The notes under the pieces were generated by a model, which saw only the letters and a program-made list of their open reading frames with translations, did no database searches and was not told the DNA's origin. From NCBI GenBank assembly GCA_944990035.1, contig CALYLX010000116.1, positions 124,001-188,000 on the forward strand: a DNA stretch of 64,000 bases, read 5' to 3'. This document shows, in pieces, positions 49,432-61,177 of the stretch. The stretch comes from Clitopilus passeckerianus. Lineage: Eukaryota; Basidiomycota; Agaricomycetes; Agaricales; Entolomataceae. Every line of letters begins with the position of its first letter. The stretch's first letter is position 1. The translations under genes and the position numbers were made by a program.

Positions 49432-50305
49432 TTTCCCTCTTTTTTCTCCAGTTTCTCCTTCACGACTTTTCTTCTATTAACAATAAACGAGAGGTTTGTG
49501 AAATGAATGTAACGGCAAGAGATGCCTTGGGTCGGAGACGGGATCTATAGCCTGGACGGCTGGAGAGGTAGTCGCTGGACGACAAGGAGGACGTTGAGAA
49601 GGGAAAGGATGAGACTCAAGTCAAAAAAGACCACGCGCTTATCCTTTTCCTTCGGCTTGTCGGGTGGAATGGGTCGTTACCACGCGGTCATGGTTGCTGA
49701 CGACGTCCATCAATTCAATTTGTTTTCCATATGTCCTTGTCTCGAGCTTGAATGATAATTCTCGTTAGTTCACATGCGATACGTGCATAGTGTCTTGCAT
49801 TTTCTACTGTATTTTCGTCGAAGCAAAATTGAAAATTTCGAAGACGGCCAAAGAGCGCAGATTTCGAGGAGGTGTCAACAAAGGCCTAAGCGAAGAGGCA
49901 CAAGGGCCTCAATCAGCAGATCATTGATGTTAGATTTGCCATCAATAGGCAGATTGTTGTCACTTTCCGACACTTTCCGTCAATTGCAAAGCTTGGCAGG
50001 AGTCCTTTGGCTCCCCAGATAATCTGTAGTTTCCAGGAAAGGACCAACTGATATGGGGTTGTACAATCTACAGAAATATCGGCTCATCAAGTGATATTTT
50101 GTCAAGTCCCAGCCAAAGCTTGCATAACAAAAATAATAATGCGACATTCCAACGTCCTGCAAAGAACAAAAGAGTTTAACGTCGGTCCGGCAGATAGAAG
50201 TGAAAATTCAATAGCTCTATATTATCTATTATCTATATAGGGGGTATCACATCCGCAAAAAGTACTCTCAATTCTAGATCTCGTTGTGGTAGTAGTCGAT
50301 CTACT
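49432..50305. other. Intergenic
   Basis: About 870 nt between the single-pass gene start and the 3' end of the small secreted gene. Nothing recognisable. Confidence 0.4.
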
Positions 50306-51147
50306 CTAAAGAGCAATGCCAATGTGGGCCTTGACAATAGCAACAATGTCGAGGAGGTGGGCCTGGACGAGGACGTCAACAGAGACCTTGAGGAGAGCGC
50401 AAACGGTAGCCTTGAGGGTAACGTCGAGGCAGACGAAGACAGAGGTCAAAAGAGCGGCAACGAGGACGCTATATAATTCAGTCAGAATCGGTCACAGGGG
50501 GCAGCAGAATGGATAAGACTCACTTGATCTCAGCAATGACCTTGAGGACAACATCAATCTTCGCGCAAGCAGTGATAACGACCTTGAGGATAGCAGCAAT
50601 GGACTGGACAGAAATTAGTATCTAATCTCGCACCCAGGGCATGAGTGATAGGGGCGACTTACAATAATAGCATCGACAATGATCTTAGCGCAAACATCGA
50701 TTGTAATGAGCTTGCCGTCTTGAAGGAGGAGAATATCGGCCTTCACACCAACGAATGCCTTGAGAGTAGTAACAGCGACGTCAACCTTGGCCTTGACCTC
50801 AGCAAGAACACCAAGGTAGGCATCGATGTCAATATCGACTGTGCCATGAATGGGTTTGATTTCCTCTGAGGTGGAAAGTCAGATACTATGAAAAGGATGC
50901 AAATAGAAAGTGTCTACTTACTGCATTTACCAACAAGAACGTCGATATCGACCTTCAGGTCGACGAAGACGTCGGGGACGGACTTGCATCCACCGCCGCA
51001 GCGACGGTCAATGGTCAAAGCGGGGGTGTCGACCTCACGCATTACAACAGCAACTTTGGCGTCCTTGTCGGCGGCAGCAGGAGCAGCGGCAGCGAAGCCA
51101 ACGAGAGCAGCAGCGGCAAAGCCAAGGATGGAACGGAAGGAAGGCAT
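50306..51147 (-). CDS. Small secreted protein with amphipathic repeats
   Basis: The minus-strand gene starts MPSFRSILGFAAAALVGFAA at 51147, a clear signal peptide (cleavage near AAAPAAADK). A propeptide-like stretch with REVDTPALTIDRR is followed by CGGGCKSVPDVFVDLKVDID. Later exons repeat an alternating Val/Ile/Lys/Asp pattern: YLGVLAEVKAKVDVAVTTLK, ADILLLQDGKLITIDVCAKI, SIAAILKVVITACAKIDVVL, TLKATVCALLKVSVDVLVQA. The repeats are about 35 residues, each with a Cys and a Lys-Val/Ile-Asp core, and suggest amphipathic helices, perhaps a surface-active or pore-like coat protein. Codons are strongly biased to C- or T-ending forms with many GTC/ATT/AAG, as in very highly expressed fungal genes. 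Family not recognised. Confidence 0.7.
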
Positions 51148-51254
51148 GTTAAACAGAGAAACAGAAGGGCGAAGACTGGAAACAAAAAAGCTTGAAAAGG
51201 TTGAAGGCCGAAAACAACTGGAGTCGATGAGCTCTACTGGGGTTGGTTGCTCTG

Positions 51255-51262
51255 CTTTTATA
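51255..51262 (-). promoter_or_regulatory. TATA box of the small secreted gene
   Basis: TATAAAAG read on the minus strand, about 108 nt upstream of Met 51147. A canonical TATA box fits a strongly expressed, regulated gene. Confidence 0.55.
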
Positions 51263-52119
51263 CCGCCAGAGGGTGCCAGCAGAATCTCTCGCGTATACTT
51301 CCTCGTCTCCCCACTGTATCCGCCGCAGACCAGTGGTGACGAGAAACGAGGCTAGCGCTTCTGCGTTTAGTAATCGCATTGCCGAATTTGTCTTGTTCGT
51401 TAGGAGAGTTCTTGGCAAGTGCAATCTAAACTTCTTTGCTTGAGCTCGATGAAGCAGCTGCTTCCAGTGCAGACAGAGTTACCGACACCGGCACTTGAAC
51501 TTACCCATCAACGTGGAATGGGTCCTACTTACCAGAGACGCAGTTTCTCATCAGAGTGAAGACTGGACTCACAATGTCAGGCACAGTCAAGTTTACCGCT
51601 TCCAAGTTGTCACCATTCGATTCGGGACTGAGTGGTTCTAGCGTCGATTCCCAGACATTTTCAGGGCGGAGTACGAAGGTCATGCCACAAAATTCAAGAT
51701 GTGTCTATATCGTATTGTGCCTGCCTCTAGCTCGTGCCATTTTGGAGACCTTTGAGCATATGATTATACTTGAAGTATTGTGAGAACAGAGATTGTATCA
51801 TAGTCGACATGAATCGGAATAAACCCGGGCTTTAGCAGCTAATCTGTACAGAAGCTACCAGAAGAAGAGAGAAACGGAGACCACTTTAAATTCCTTGGCC
51901 TCCTACCTCTCATCAGTGGCCTCCAAACGACTGAATTTGAAGCTGCCTTGCATCTCCAAACGCCGATCCTTTTGCTTCACATTTCTAATACTCGAAAAAC
52001 GAAGTCGAAGGCTGCACTGGGTGGGCCCCAAGACTCGGAAGCTAGGTCATCTTCGAATAGTTGATAGAGATCGTCATAGTTGTCGAAAATGTTGATTCGA
52101 CGAGAGACAAGAAGTTCCA

Positions 52120-52461
52120 GTGCGTCGTCATCCTCTCCCACCGCCAGAGTGCTTTCCGTCGTTTCATTCCGCGAAAGGCGCTTGCGAAGAACTCTCCGAT
52201 GGGAGGATCATCTACCACCTTGAAATTAGCCGATATGATGCGAGTTGGCCACGCCCCGAATCTAAACAACCCGTATTTGTTTTTACGACCAACCGATTTG
52301 CCGTCATCCGTGAGCTCGTGACTGTCGAATACGGTTCGGAGAAGCAGCTTGCATTCCGGGTAACCGTGTTTTGCGTAGCAAACAACAAAATAGAAAAGGA
52401 CAAGGATGAACGATTCCAGGTCGTCCTCGAGGGAATGGCGTTTGTCATGGGTTGGTCATAA
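52120..52461 (+). CDS. Possible orphan exon (weak)
   Basis: An open frame whose second half (SRYDASWPRPESKQPVFVF ... EKDKDERFQVVLEGMAFV) has the look of real protein. I could not build convincing upstream exons, and the neighbouring frame is also open for about 85 codons. It may be part of a decayed gene. Nothing else is recognised between 51263 and 52800. Confidence 0.25.
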   Translation: MRRHPLPPPECFPSFHSAKGACEELSDGRIIYHLEISRYDASWPRPESKQPVFVFTTNRFAVIRELVTVEYGSEKQLAFRVTVFCVANNKIEKDKDERFQVVLEGMAFVMGWS

Positions 52462-52785
52462 TACAGCAGCAAAGTAGATATAAACTGCCATGTTCCCTAG
52501 GTGCATAACCAAGAAGACGCAAAACCTATCAGAAGCGACGACTTGACTCACAATCCTCTTAGTGTGGTGATGATATCCCGACGACTCCAGACTTTGGTAA
52601 TTTCCAAGCCCTCCACTATCGACCAATACCACGTTCTTCTCGCTAGCATCCGGTATACTCGTTGCGACCAGAGGATCGAACGTAGTAGGATTGATGAAAT
52701 GGCTGTCTAATAGCCTGGACTCCACAATGACATGGTCTGGGGTCATATTTGAAAGCGTCGTGCCGGACATGGTCACTTTTGTTCT

Positions 52786-53019
52786 TCCAGCCACAACGAA
52801 AGAGAGAATACGGTTGAAGCTTTGGAGATGATCGAGCCAGGCGGTTTGATGGCGACGCGTTGTTTAGGGCTGGTCTTTTGGCGAGTTGCTAACAGAGAGG
52901 CGACAGGCAACAAGGGAAGGGTGATAGGCCCTACCTTTCGGGAAAAGGAGCTCGGGTTCGCCGATTTCGTGGTTGCGGCATGGGTTATCTGTATGAAGTT
53001 TGTCATAAGGGAGGCTTGA
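52786..53019 (+). pseudogene. Glutathione S-transferase C-terminal relic
   Basis: The frame ending at 53019 reads NKGRVIGPTF, then EKELGFADFVVAAWVICMKF. This aligns with EKGKDDGPYLL and GKEPGFSDFVVASWVMMVKW in the intact GST at 53363 and with the corresponding part of the GST at 58628. No N-terminal thioredoxin-like half precedes it and a stop follows at once. The upstream part of the frame (RCLGLVFWRVANRE) is unrelated to GST and includes one copy of a 25-bp repeat. Confidence 0.65.
52860..52884 (+). repeat. 25-bp repeat, copy 1
   Basis: A T/G-rich 25-mer whose centre is GTTTAGGGC-x-GGTCTTTTGGCGA. It matches positions 54499-54523 with one mismatch. Copy 1 sits in the GST relic, copy 2 just 3' of the intact GST. 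Confidence 0.6.
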
Positions 53020-53299
53020 TGCTTTTGAGAAGTATCGCGCCCAATAACCGGTAACGCGTAACGCGAAACAATCAAAAACGGATAGCTCTCATCATTTTGT
53101 TCGATTTTGTTACCAGGACTAGAACAAGAGAATTCTGTATTTTGCAATCTCACTAGGTTAGACACAAGTCCGATGGTCCATTTAGCCCTCATATCGGCCC
53201 TTTGTGAGTCGCCCAGACGGGAGGTTTCATCAGTCTGTATATGGGTCCTGTTTTCCCCCACCATTACCAAACCTCCGTCCGAGTCCGAAGGTGATGAGG

Positions 53300-53314
53300 T
53301 ATAAAGGTATAAAT
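53300..53314 (+). promoter_or_regulatory. Twin TATA-like boxes of the intact GST
   Basis: TATAAAGG at 53300 and TATAAATC at 53308, about 50-60 nt upstream of Met 53363. Confidence 0.45.
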
Positions 53315-53362
53315 CACCTCTGGAAAGCACTGAAGGTGGCGAAATACCTCTACTTATCTGCC

Positions 53363-54186
53363 ATGTCTGCCAGCCAACCGATCATCTTCTACGATATTCC
53401 TGCCAATACCAACTTTATTCCCAGCAAAGCTTGGTCCCCGAATACCTGGAAAATCCGGTTAGATCTATCATAAAAGATGGTGGCCGTCCATGCTTACGCC
53501 TCACCTCTAGCTTCGCTCTGAACTACAAAGGGATCTCATACAAGACTGAATGGGTTGAATACCCTGATATCGAGGGAACCTTCAAGCAATTGAACATACC
53601 CCCGTCATCTGTGTGGTTGGATGGGGTTGCATACTACAGTTGCCCCTCCATTATCGACCCTACAACTGGCGCAAGAATTTCCGAGTCCGCTCAGATCGCC
53701 GAGTATCTCGACAAACAGTATCCCAACACACCGAAGCTCTTCCCCGAAGGCACGCATGCTTTACAGCACGCGTTTTACAGCCTCTTTGAAAGCAAAATTA
53801 TTGCACTCTTTCCGTTGACTATTCCAAAGAGTATCGAACGGATGAACCCAGCAAGCCAGCCGTATCTTCGCCGAACAAGGGCACAATTCTTTGGAAGGAC
53901 GATGGAAGAGTTGTTCCCTGTTGGAGAAGCGCGCATCGAGGCTTGGGCCAAAGTCGCAGAGGTCTTTGACGCTGTTGACGGGTGGTATGAGAAGGGCAAA
54001 GACGATGGGCCATATCTTCTGGGCAAGGAACCAGGATTTTCTGATTTTGTGGTTGCGTCTTGGGTTATGATGGTGAAATGGGTCTATGGCGAAGATAGCA
54101 CCGAGTGGCAGACCGTCAGGAGCTGGAACGGTGGTCGGTGGGGTTCTATCGTTGATGGGTTGGCGAAGTATCAAAGCATCCACTAA
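53363..54186 (+). CDS. Glutathione S-transferase (fungal, ureidoglycolate-lyase-like N-terminus)
   Basis: Two exons, 53363-53457 and 53511-54186, total 771 nt (256 residues). The N-terminal thioredoxin-like domain starts IIFYDIPAN and includes AWSPNTWKIRFALNYKGISY, where a Ser in the loop before helix 1 is the expected catalytic or glutathione-activating residue. It continues with KTEWVEYPDIEGTFKQL and the cis-Pro/glutathione strand YSCPSIIDPTTG, then ISESAQIAEYLDKQYP (gamma-glutamyl contact at Glu-Ser). The C-terminal helical domain follows with DGPYLLGKEPGFSDFVVASW. This type is expanded in wood- and litter-decay basidiomycetes for handling of aromatic and electrophilic compounds. No active-site residue seems lost. 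It lies between a relic copy and a frameshifted copy. Confidence 0.88.
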
Positions 54187-54498
54187 ACGGTGACGCAAAG
54201 TCTCCTCTACTTTTGAATGAGGGAGGGTGTCATAACGTCATTGAGATGCTGAAAGTCGAGTTTTTGTAGTTCGCATTTTCTGTTCCTCTGTATTCCATAC
54301 GCGCAAAAGAAACTCGACTTTAGATGCTTTAGCATGCACGGTAGAGGTATAGAGGTGGCATTCTGATTCTTCATGGACAACATCCTAATGAATCTCAGGG
54401 AGATACAGGGTGTCATAGAACATTAACCTGGAATCGGACAAGTTAGTCCATGCTAAGTAGAAAGTGCTCCAACGACTCGGACGTCTAATCGCGGCAGC

Positions 54499-54523
54499 TT
54501 GTTTAGGGCAGGTCTTTTGGCGA
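54499..54523 (+). repeat. 25-bp repeat, copy 2
   Basis: Second copy of the repeat at 52860-52884, one base different, about 310 nt after the intact GST stop. Confidence 0.6.
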
Positions 54524-54659
54524 TTTATTCAGTAGAAGGCGAATCAGGGACATGTTCGCGATGGATTGCATTGTTTCGTACGTATTCATTTATAGATGTG
54601 TATCATACCTAATCGCATTCACCATGGACAAATAAAGACGAAGATTTGGAAAGTACTGA

Positions 54660-57600
54660 TCAGGTACAAGTAGGCATATCATCTTCGCCATATACAAGGT
54701 CTAAGCATGTCGATTCTGTTGGGGTCGGAGTTGGTAGTGGAAGCATGTATGGGAACATTTTCTCCCACAAGTCAAACGTGTAATGGAGGTGCGTCACCAG
54801 ATGATACCTGATCAAACCCCCCGTTCCCCCGATCCCCGTCACTTCTTTCCTCGATTGAGCAATCTCCTTCAACTGCTCTTCGGTATCCTTCAGTATTTTC
54901 GCAGCATCCCAAATCGTTTGAACAACTCTTCCTGTAATTTCTGGATCACCTTCCTTGCCCCACAATGCCCCGCCATTTTTCAGGTGTTCACCCGTATCCC
55001 ACATGTTCCAGACGAATTCGAGAATGGATAAGAGATTTTCGGAAGGGGCGTTTCTCCACTTCTCGCAGAGGCTTTTTGTGGCTAGTGCCAACTGATGCAA
55101 TAGCATAACATCTGCACCATAAACGGCGCCGAAGACTCTGTAATGGCCGATGTGATCAAGGATGGTGAGAGCATCCGGTTGACTCGCATTTGGATAATCC
55201 GGGCTATCCAAAGCTTCCAGTACCTCTGATATAAGAGGGAGAAAAGGCGTTCGATCTCCCCGCTGGGATTGCTGAATAGAAGGGTGGATATACTGGGTTA
55301 CAAATGCTGCCATGTCCAGCCTCTTGGCATCCGGGTCGTTTGGGTCTGCCCATGGAGGTTCTTGCAGTATCATGATCTTTATCAAGGTTGACAAGGTCCA
55401 CGAATGCTCGAACGATGCTGGGGTCTCGCTCTCGCTCGGCTGGAGTGAATTGAGGATCTCAATCCACAATGGTTGTGGATCACATGCCGGATCACCTTGA
55501 TAGATGCTGGGCAGGTGCCGACTACAGCACACAACCTCGCGGACAGCCATGAGACAACTCTGGTCCTTAACAATCTTCTTTGCAGCCTGAAGGAAGAAGA
55601 AGATTGTCTCATGAGACCAAATTTTCAGCGTCGCCGTGTTACCGATGCTGCTCTTTAACACCCGTGTTTCGATGTACTTCGCAGCAAGCAGGCCGTCGAT
55701 TCAGAGATGGTTTCGAGGGCTGCACGGAAAATTTGATCAAGGCCGGATATTTGAACTTCAGCGTCGGAACCGGGGTGAAGCAAGCACGCGCGAAGTTGGG
55801 TTAACAGGCTTGAAAAGACGCCGGAGAAAGTGTAGCCAATTAGATCAGGCCACCCCTTCCCTACTGGTAGCAGAGCTTTGTGAGTTGGGTGGGTAAGTGT
55901 TGATGGGGCAGTTGTGGAGGTTTGAAGGAAATCAGTCAATATCGCCATGTGTTCGATGGCGCACTGTTTCAACAGACTGTTTGCGACGGACCGGTCAATA
56001 GAGGTGGTTTCTTGAAGAAGTTGGTATGAATCTTCACCATCTCTCCATGTGCGTAGCAGATCGTAACTGACGAAAATAGCGAAGTCCTTATATGGTATGG
56101 GGAACCGTGGTGGAGACGAAGAACTGGTGCTGGGAGAAAGTGAAAGCATAGATTGAAGGAAGGTCTCGGCACACGATATTATGTTGGAGCGAATGAGGGC
56201 GTTAGCGGGGATGGCATAGTTCTTGTCTAGGGGCCCTGACAGCTCCTCAGAGTTCAATTTGGCTAGAAGGGAAGGTCGGAACCAGGACAGGCGCTGGGTT
56301 TTACTGAGCTCAAACTGCCCCGGATGGAGCTTGAGGACATAAGCAATCGTCCATAGGGCCTTTGGGCACGCCGTTTGGCATCGTTGTCGGTGACCGTCGC
56401 TGAACCAGGGGTGGCTGGAGTTAATCATCATAGCATCAACTCTAGCTATGATGTCTATCTGTGGGTCGGTGGTTTCGAGGAGGGGTTTTAAAAGGTGTAT
56501 GTTGCCAGAATGAATTCCGTGCTCGAGAGAGTACAAGACGTTCGGGAGGGCCTCAACAAAAGGTAGCAGCTCTGTATCGTCATTTAATGAACGCAGTGCC
56601 CAAACCAGAGACATCCATTCCCTGTCCTGACGATGTTGGTGACTTGCCACAACCATTGCATCAGTTAAGCTGGTATGTGGCCGTCTTGTATCCGGAGCAG
56701 TAGTGGGAAGTCCTCTTTCCGTCGTCGAGGTGTTTTTGAACGTCTTCAACACCGTTCGAAATGAAAAATGCTTAAGAGAGGCGAGTGCCCCACAAAACAC
56801 GCTGGAAACCAGCTGCCATATCCGCCAGACCATCGGAGATAGAGGTGTTTGGAAGGGAGAATTGAGCGTGAACACAGGCATTATCGTGAACCCCGTATAG
56901 ATGCATGTAATTGCAATGAGTGTCCCGACGATTAGCCACTGAACGGCGGAGTTTATAGGGTGGAGGAAGGCCACCAGTCCTGCGAAGAAGGCGAAAAGGG
57001 ACAAATGGAGGAGGGAGGGAATGATATCCACGATGGTGTGCATCCCGTAATCCTTCAGACCGAAGTAGAGAAAGGAGAACAGGTAGGCGCGGGCGGTGGG
57101 GGATCGTAGGATTGTCGTCCTGTGCAGGAACTGTCTGGTCCACTGCTGGACGAAGGTAGCTAGGAATGCACAACTAAGTGCCAGGCTGAGGCTAAGAAAC
57201 CAGAGAACATTGCAGGCCACTGCTGGAACTGGTGCCGAGAAACCTTCAAGGACCGCTGCTTCTGACGTGGGAGCACTTGTGTTCCCAAACGATGCCAATT
57301 GCCCGGACAGGTGAAGCAAAAGAGTGACCGACTGTTCGGCTCGATCTGGCTGTAGATTCCTGTAGCTCTCGATAACGAATGCAGTTAAGACTGCAGAATA
57401 GAGACCAGACTAGGTGTTAGCTTCGTTAGAAGACGAAAGTGGGCAATGCAAGAACAACTCAACGAAGACCAAGATGACATCCATGTCGTCTTTCCAGCTG
57501 CTAACCAAACCTTCGTCGTACCGCTCAGCCTCGCTGAGGTAGATCTCCCATAGCTTCCCACAAGCTTCGTCGTCGAGTCTGGTGAATGCTCCTTGGATCG

Positions 57601-57663
57601 TTAAATCGTTAGCCAGAACAGAACCATAAGGCACGGAGCTAACATACCCTCATTGTTTTCCAT
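54660..57663 (-). CDS. DUF6535-type membrane protein, frameshifted
   Basis: The minus-strand gene starts MENNEG at 57663, splices to AFTRLDDEACGKLWEIYLSE and AERYDEGLVSSWKDDMDVIL, then SGLYSAVLTAFVIESYRNLQ. This is the N-terminal DUF6535 domain, with helices including LWFLSLSLALSCAFLATFVQ and LHLSLFAFFAGLVAFLHP. A long helical, repeat-poor C-terminal region of over 700 residues follows. The family is large in agaricomycetes and has no known function. The frame is broken once: the reading ends about 55655, and the rest resumes in the next frame (IDGLLAAKYIETRVLKSS) down to the stop at 54660. One extra A at the two-base A run (55700-55701 on the plus strand as TT) would rejoin ISE and IDGLLAAKYI. 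Real inactivation and assembly error are both possible. Confidence 0.75.
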
Positions 57664-58627
57664 GGTCTGAGGGGAGGGACAGAACAGGTTACCGGGTGTC
57701 AACTTGAAGGTGAGCGCTTTTTTGACACTGCCTCATCATGTATACGAAACCTTGGGCGCCCCTGGGTGAGCTTATGCTGAAATAATGCCACCATGGTCTC
57801 CGCAAAGAGCAAAGAGCATGAATACCTTGAAGGAACACGCTTGACAGTGATGTATGGTGGCGGAGGCGGCCACCACCACCGGGTGAAATTTCTGGAAGTT
57901 TATACGGCTTGTTTGGTGAATTTATTCGCCATTACTTCCTGGAACAACGAGAGATTCGGAACGCTCCTGGAAGAGTTTACGGGGTAGCAATCCCTCAATT
58001 ATTCTGTTATGATATTGTCTTGGAATATACACGAAGTGCTACGTTTGTCTTCTTCGCTCATGTGTTCTGGACACCGCCAATCAGCCTTCCCCTTAAAAGC
58101 ACAATCAAAGATCAAGCTGAGCCTCTGTTTATCTCGGGTGTATAACTGGGCCGACAAGTCTAAAAATATCTGTATCCATGACCTCGCGTGCTTGAGCATT
58201 CCTCGAGACGATTTGACAACGTACTCAATGGTCAAAACATAGGCCCGATGTCAAAGTCACTGACTACGGACCTGTCGCCTTCGAACTTGGCACCTTCGGT
58301 ATTCGTACTTGCCCTCAGAAACCGTACAGTGAGCATTAGACCCGATCCCAATTGGCCATGAACGAAACCGAGTCAGAGCGTTTGTGCGGACAATAGGTTG
58401 TTCCCATACTCTGTGTCCGCTTCGTGGCCAATCGGCACTTAGCCTTTGACATTGCGACGTGGTTGGGCTTAGCCCATGCGAGGTTCAGACTCACTTCTCA
58501 ATAAGCCAATGCAGCAGCTGAATCAGCAGCGGAAATCACACAATACTACAATACTTCAAAATGCCAATCCACCCTCATCCACCACCGATAAATAGTTCAT
58601 TAGAGTCTTATCCGTTCCACAACGATC
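57664..58627. other. Intergenic before the second GST
   Basis: About 960 nt. One short frame near 58250-58345 reads DYGPVAFELGTFGIRTCP and could be a fossil exon, but no partner exons are found. Confidence 0.35.
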
Positions 58628-59443
58628 ATGGCGGGCGATAAGATCATCTTCTACGATATACCCTCCACGGTTGGCGCCTGGTCGCCCAATACATGGAAGG
58701 CCCGGTAAGCTCACTGTTAGCCTATCATCGCCGACGAGGCTGATCGACCGATTGACGATATCCAGCTTCGCCCTCAACTATAAGGGAATACCCTATACGA
58801 CGGAATGGGTCGAATACCCGGACATCGCAGGCAAACTAAAGGCGTTAGGAGTGTCGCCGACATCCTCCAAGCCCGATGGATCTCCCCACTATACCCTTCC
58901 TGCAATCTTCGACCCATCGACTGGGGAGTATGTTGCTGAATCTGCCGCTATCGCCGAATACCTGGAGAAGACATACCCCGATACACCAAAGCTTTTCCCT
59001 CAAGGCCTGAACGCCTTGCAATACGCGTTCATCACGGTCTTCTTGGAAAAGTTCTCCCCGTTCACCTTCCAGTTCGGCATCCCAAAAGCTTCACCATCTT
59101 GAATGAGGCCAGCCAGCCGTACTTCCGGTCGACTCGTGAGGCTGTATTTGGAAAGAAGATGGAGGATGCCACCCCTACTGGCGAAGCCCGCGCACAAGAG
59201 TGGGCAAAGATCAAGGCAGGCCTCGATACCATCAATGGGTTCTATGAGAAGGGGAAGGAGGATGGACCATACCTTTTGGGAAAGGCGCCTGGCTTCGCCG
59301 ACTTCGTCGTTGCTTCTTTCATCCTGTGGGCCAGGATTGTCTTTGGGGAGGCAAGCGAAGAGTGGAAAGATATTAGTTCTTGGAATAATAGGAGGTGGGG
59401 ATCGCTCGTCATTGATTTTGCAAAATATCAGGCTAGTTCATGA
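58628..59443 (+). CDS. Glutathione S-transferase copy, frameshifted
   Basis: Paralogue of the GST at 53363, with the same intron position just before FALNYKGIPYTTEWVEYPDI. The N-terminal domain (IIFYDIPSTVGAWSPNTWKA, YTLPAIFDPSTGEYVAES) is complete. The frame breaks at 59090-59091: after FQFGIPK, the C-terminal half (TILNEASQPYFRSTREAVFG to the stop at 59443) continues one frame over. Adding one T to the TT run would restore the order seen in the intact copy (IPK...NPASQPYLRRT). The C-terminal motif DGPYLLGKAPGFADFVVASF is well kept, so the break is either very recent or an assembly error. Confidence 0.8.
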
Positions 59444-59680
59444 GGAACTTGCCCGTAATCGTATTAATGTCAAAAGAATTCAATTGTTGTGGGCTCTGTG
59501 CTCTACATTTCTTCTCCTGTGTTTTATTCTACTCCCGGCACCATTGGGCTCGCTATTTCGCTGGCTTGGTCCCCTTCGTAACGTTCTAACGATTGGCTAT
59601 CATATCTTTCCGCATCTAGCAACATCCTGCAAGGAATGACATCAATGTATGAATCTCTTACAGGAAAGACAGACATAGGC

Positions 59681-60631
59681 TTACTTGTTCACTTCCGAAG
59701 CATACTTTTCCAGTTCGGGACTCATATAGTATTCACTACGTGAGCAATCACTGCCAGTGACGACAGAGCTAGACAAGTTTGCATCTTCCTGAGAGTTTAT
59801 AGATGACACCTTGGGTTCAAGGTCGGGGGTGTGATCGGTCTGAGGGTAAAGCTGATTGTCGGAATGTATTGAGGACGTGGATGCCCATCCAGGTTCAAAC
59901 CAGCGAAGTTCGGGCCCGTCCTCGCTCTGCGGTTGGGAGACCGGCATCAATAACATGCTGTTGGAGGCTTCAGATTCCCCTCCGCCACATCAGGAGTTTG
60001 GGACAATCGCACCGGGGGCATCATTGGCATGTCGTCCAAGAATCTTTGAGGACTTGGAATAGGTGCCACATCTGGTTCAACGTTGAAGGAAGTATTCCTG
60101 TCGGCCACGCCGTGAACCTGGTGGGACGACATTGGTAGCGTGGATTGTTCGCACGGAGTTTGCGAAAGTAAGCCAGATGGAGCCACATGAAGTGCTGAAT
60201 TATAATTGTTTACGGGTACCATATTAGATCCAGTTGCAAGGTGAGGATTGGCGTCGGGCTGGGCTTGAGTTTCGTGGAGCCACCCCAGCGTTGATGATAT
60301 ATTGCTGTAAGCTTGTTCGGAATAGGACGTCCATTCCGGTCCAGGGTGGAAGGAGGAGTTGTACCAGGACTCGGTTTGTGCGCGAGCGAACGACACTGAT
60401 AGCATGCTGCCGGAAGGGGGCTGGGGAATAGTTCCCATTTCATAGTCATAGACAGGATAAAACCCCGGCTCGGCTCCATCTTGAGGGGCCAAGTATGGCA
60501 TCATACCATCTGAAGGAAAGCCCCAGATGATCTGAATGGACCGAGTGACTAAGACCGAGGTGGGCCAGGCATGGTATGGGGCCAGGCATGGTAAATATAA
60601 TCTGCTCGTGTTCTTGTGCCACATATGACAT
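59681..60631 (-). CDS. Low-complexity orphan protein, frameshifted
   Basis: Likely start MSYVAQEHEQIIFTMPGPIP at 60631. A TATTTATA box lies at 60686-60693, downstream of the other candidate Met at 60697. A 46-nt intron would join LAHL to DGMMPYLAPQDGAEPGFYPV. The rest is Pro/Ser/Gln/Asn-rich without a known domain. At a CCCC run (59977-59980) the frame ends (LKPPTACY), while the next frame continues with SEASNSMLLMPVSQPQSEDG to a stop at 59681; one more G in the run would make a single protein. The composition resembles activation regions of transcription factors, but no DNA-binding domain is seen. Confidence 0.5.
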
Positions 60632-61177
60632 GCTGTTAGAAGCGCGTTGGGGGGTTATCTGAGCCTTGGACGAGCTCAATCGGCCTATAAATACCATTGC
60701 CCGATTATCAAAGCGTCGTTATACTTCATAGCGTTGCAAAAAGGTTGGTTGAGGACAACAATCGTTGCCGAGCTGAAGCTTGTTGTGTCATAACCTAGAT
60801 AAGTGTCAGAGTATGGTACAGGTCATTTGTGTGCAGAGCGTACATGGGAATCTTGAATTAATTGGTTGCAGATAGCATGTCCTCATTATTGTCGAGGGAA
60901 GCTAGGTAGCATCGAAGCATTGGTGCGTTGCTGAGGACTGAGAGAGAGACTATGAGGGCAGCTCGATGATTGTGCTCAGTATGAACAAGCATGACATCCT
61001 TGATAATTTGCCCATGATAAATGTAGCCCACAGGACCAAATATACGTACGCAATCAACATGAGATCAGTAAAGAGAGGCACAATAGTGTAGCCTTGAATG
61101 TTTGCAAGAATAACAAATTTGTGGGCAATAATCGTGATCACCGCAGGTCCTACAAACGTTATTTGGAACGTTGAATA

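Noticed and set aside
52456..52794. 112-codon minus frame beginning MAGRTKVTMSGT
   Set aside because: No recognisable pattern and it overlaps the weak plus-strand candidate and GST relic region; not enough support for either strand.
52773..53330. 185-codon minus-strand frame
   Set aside because: It lies antisense to the GST relic and has no motif of its own; it is a shadow.
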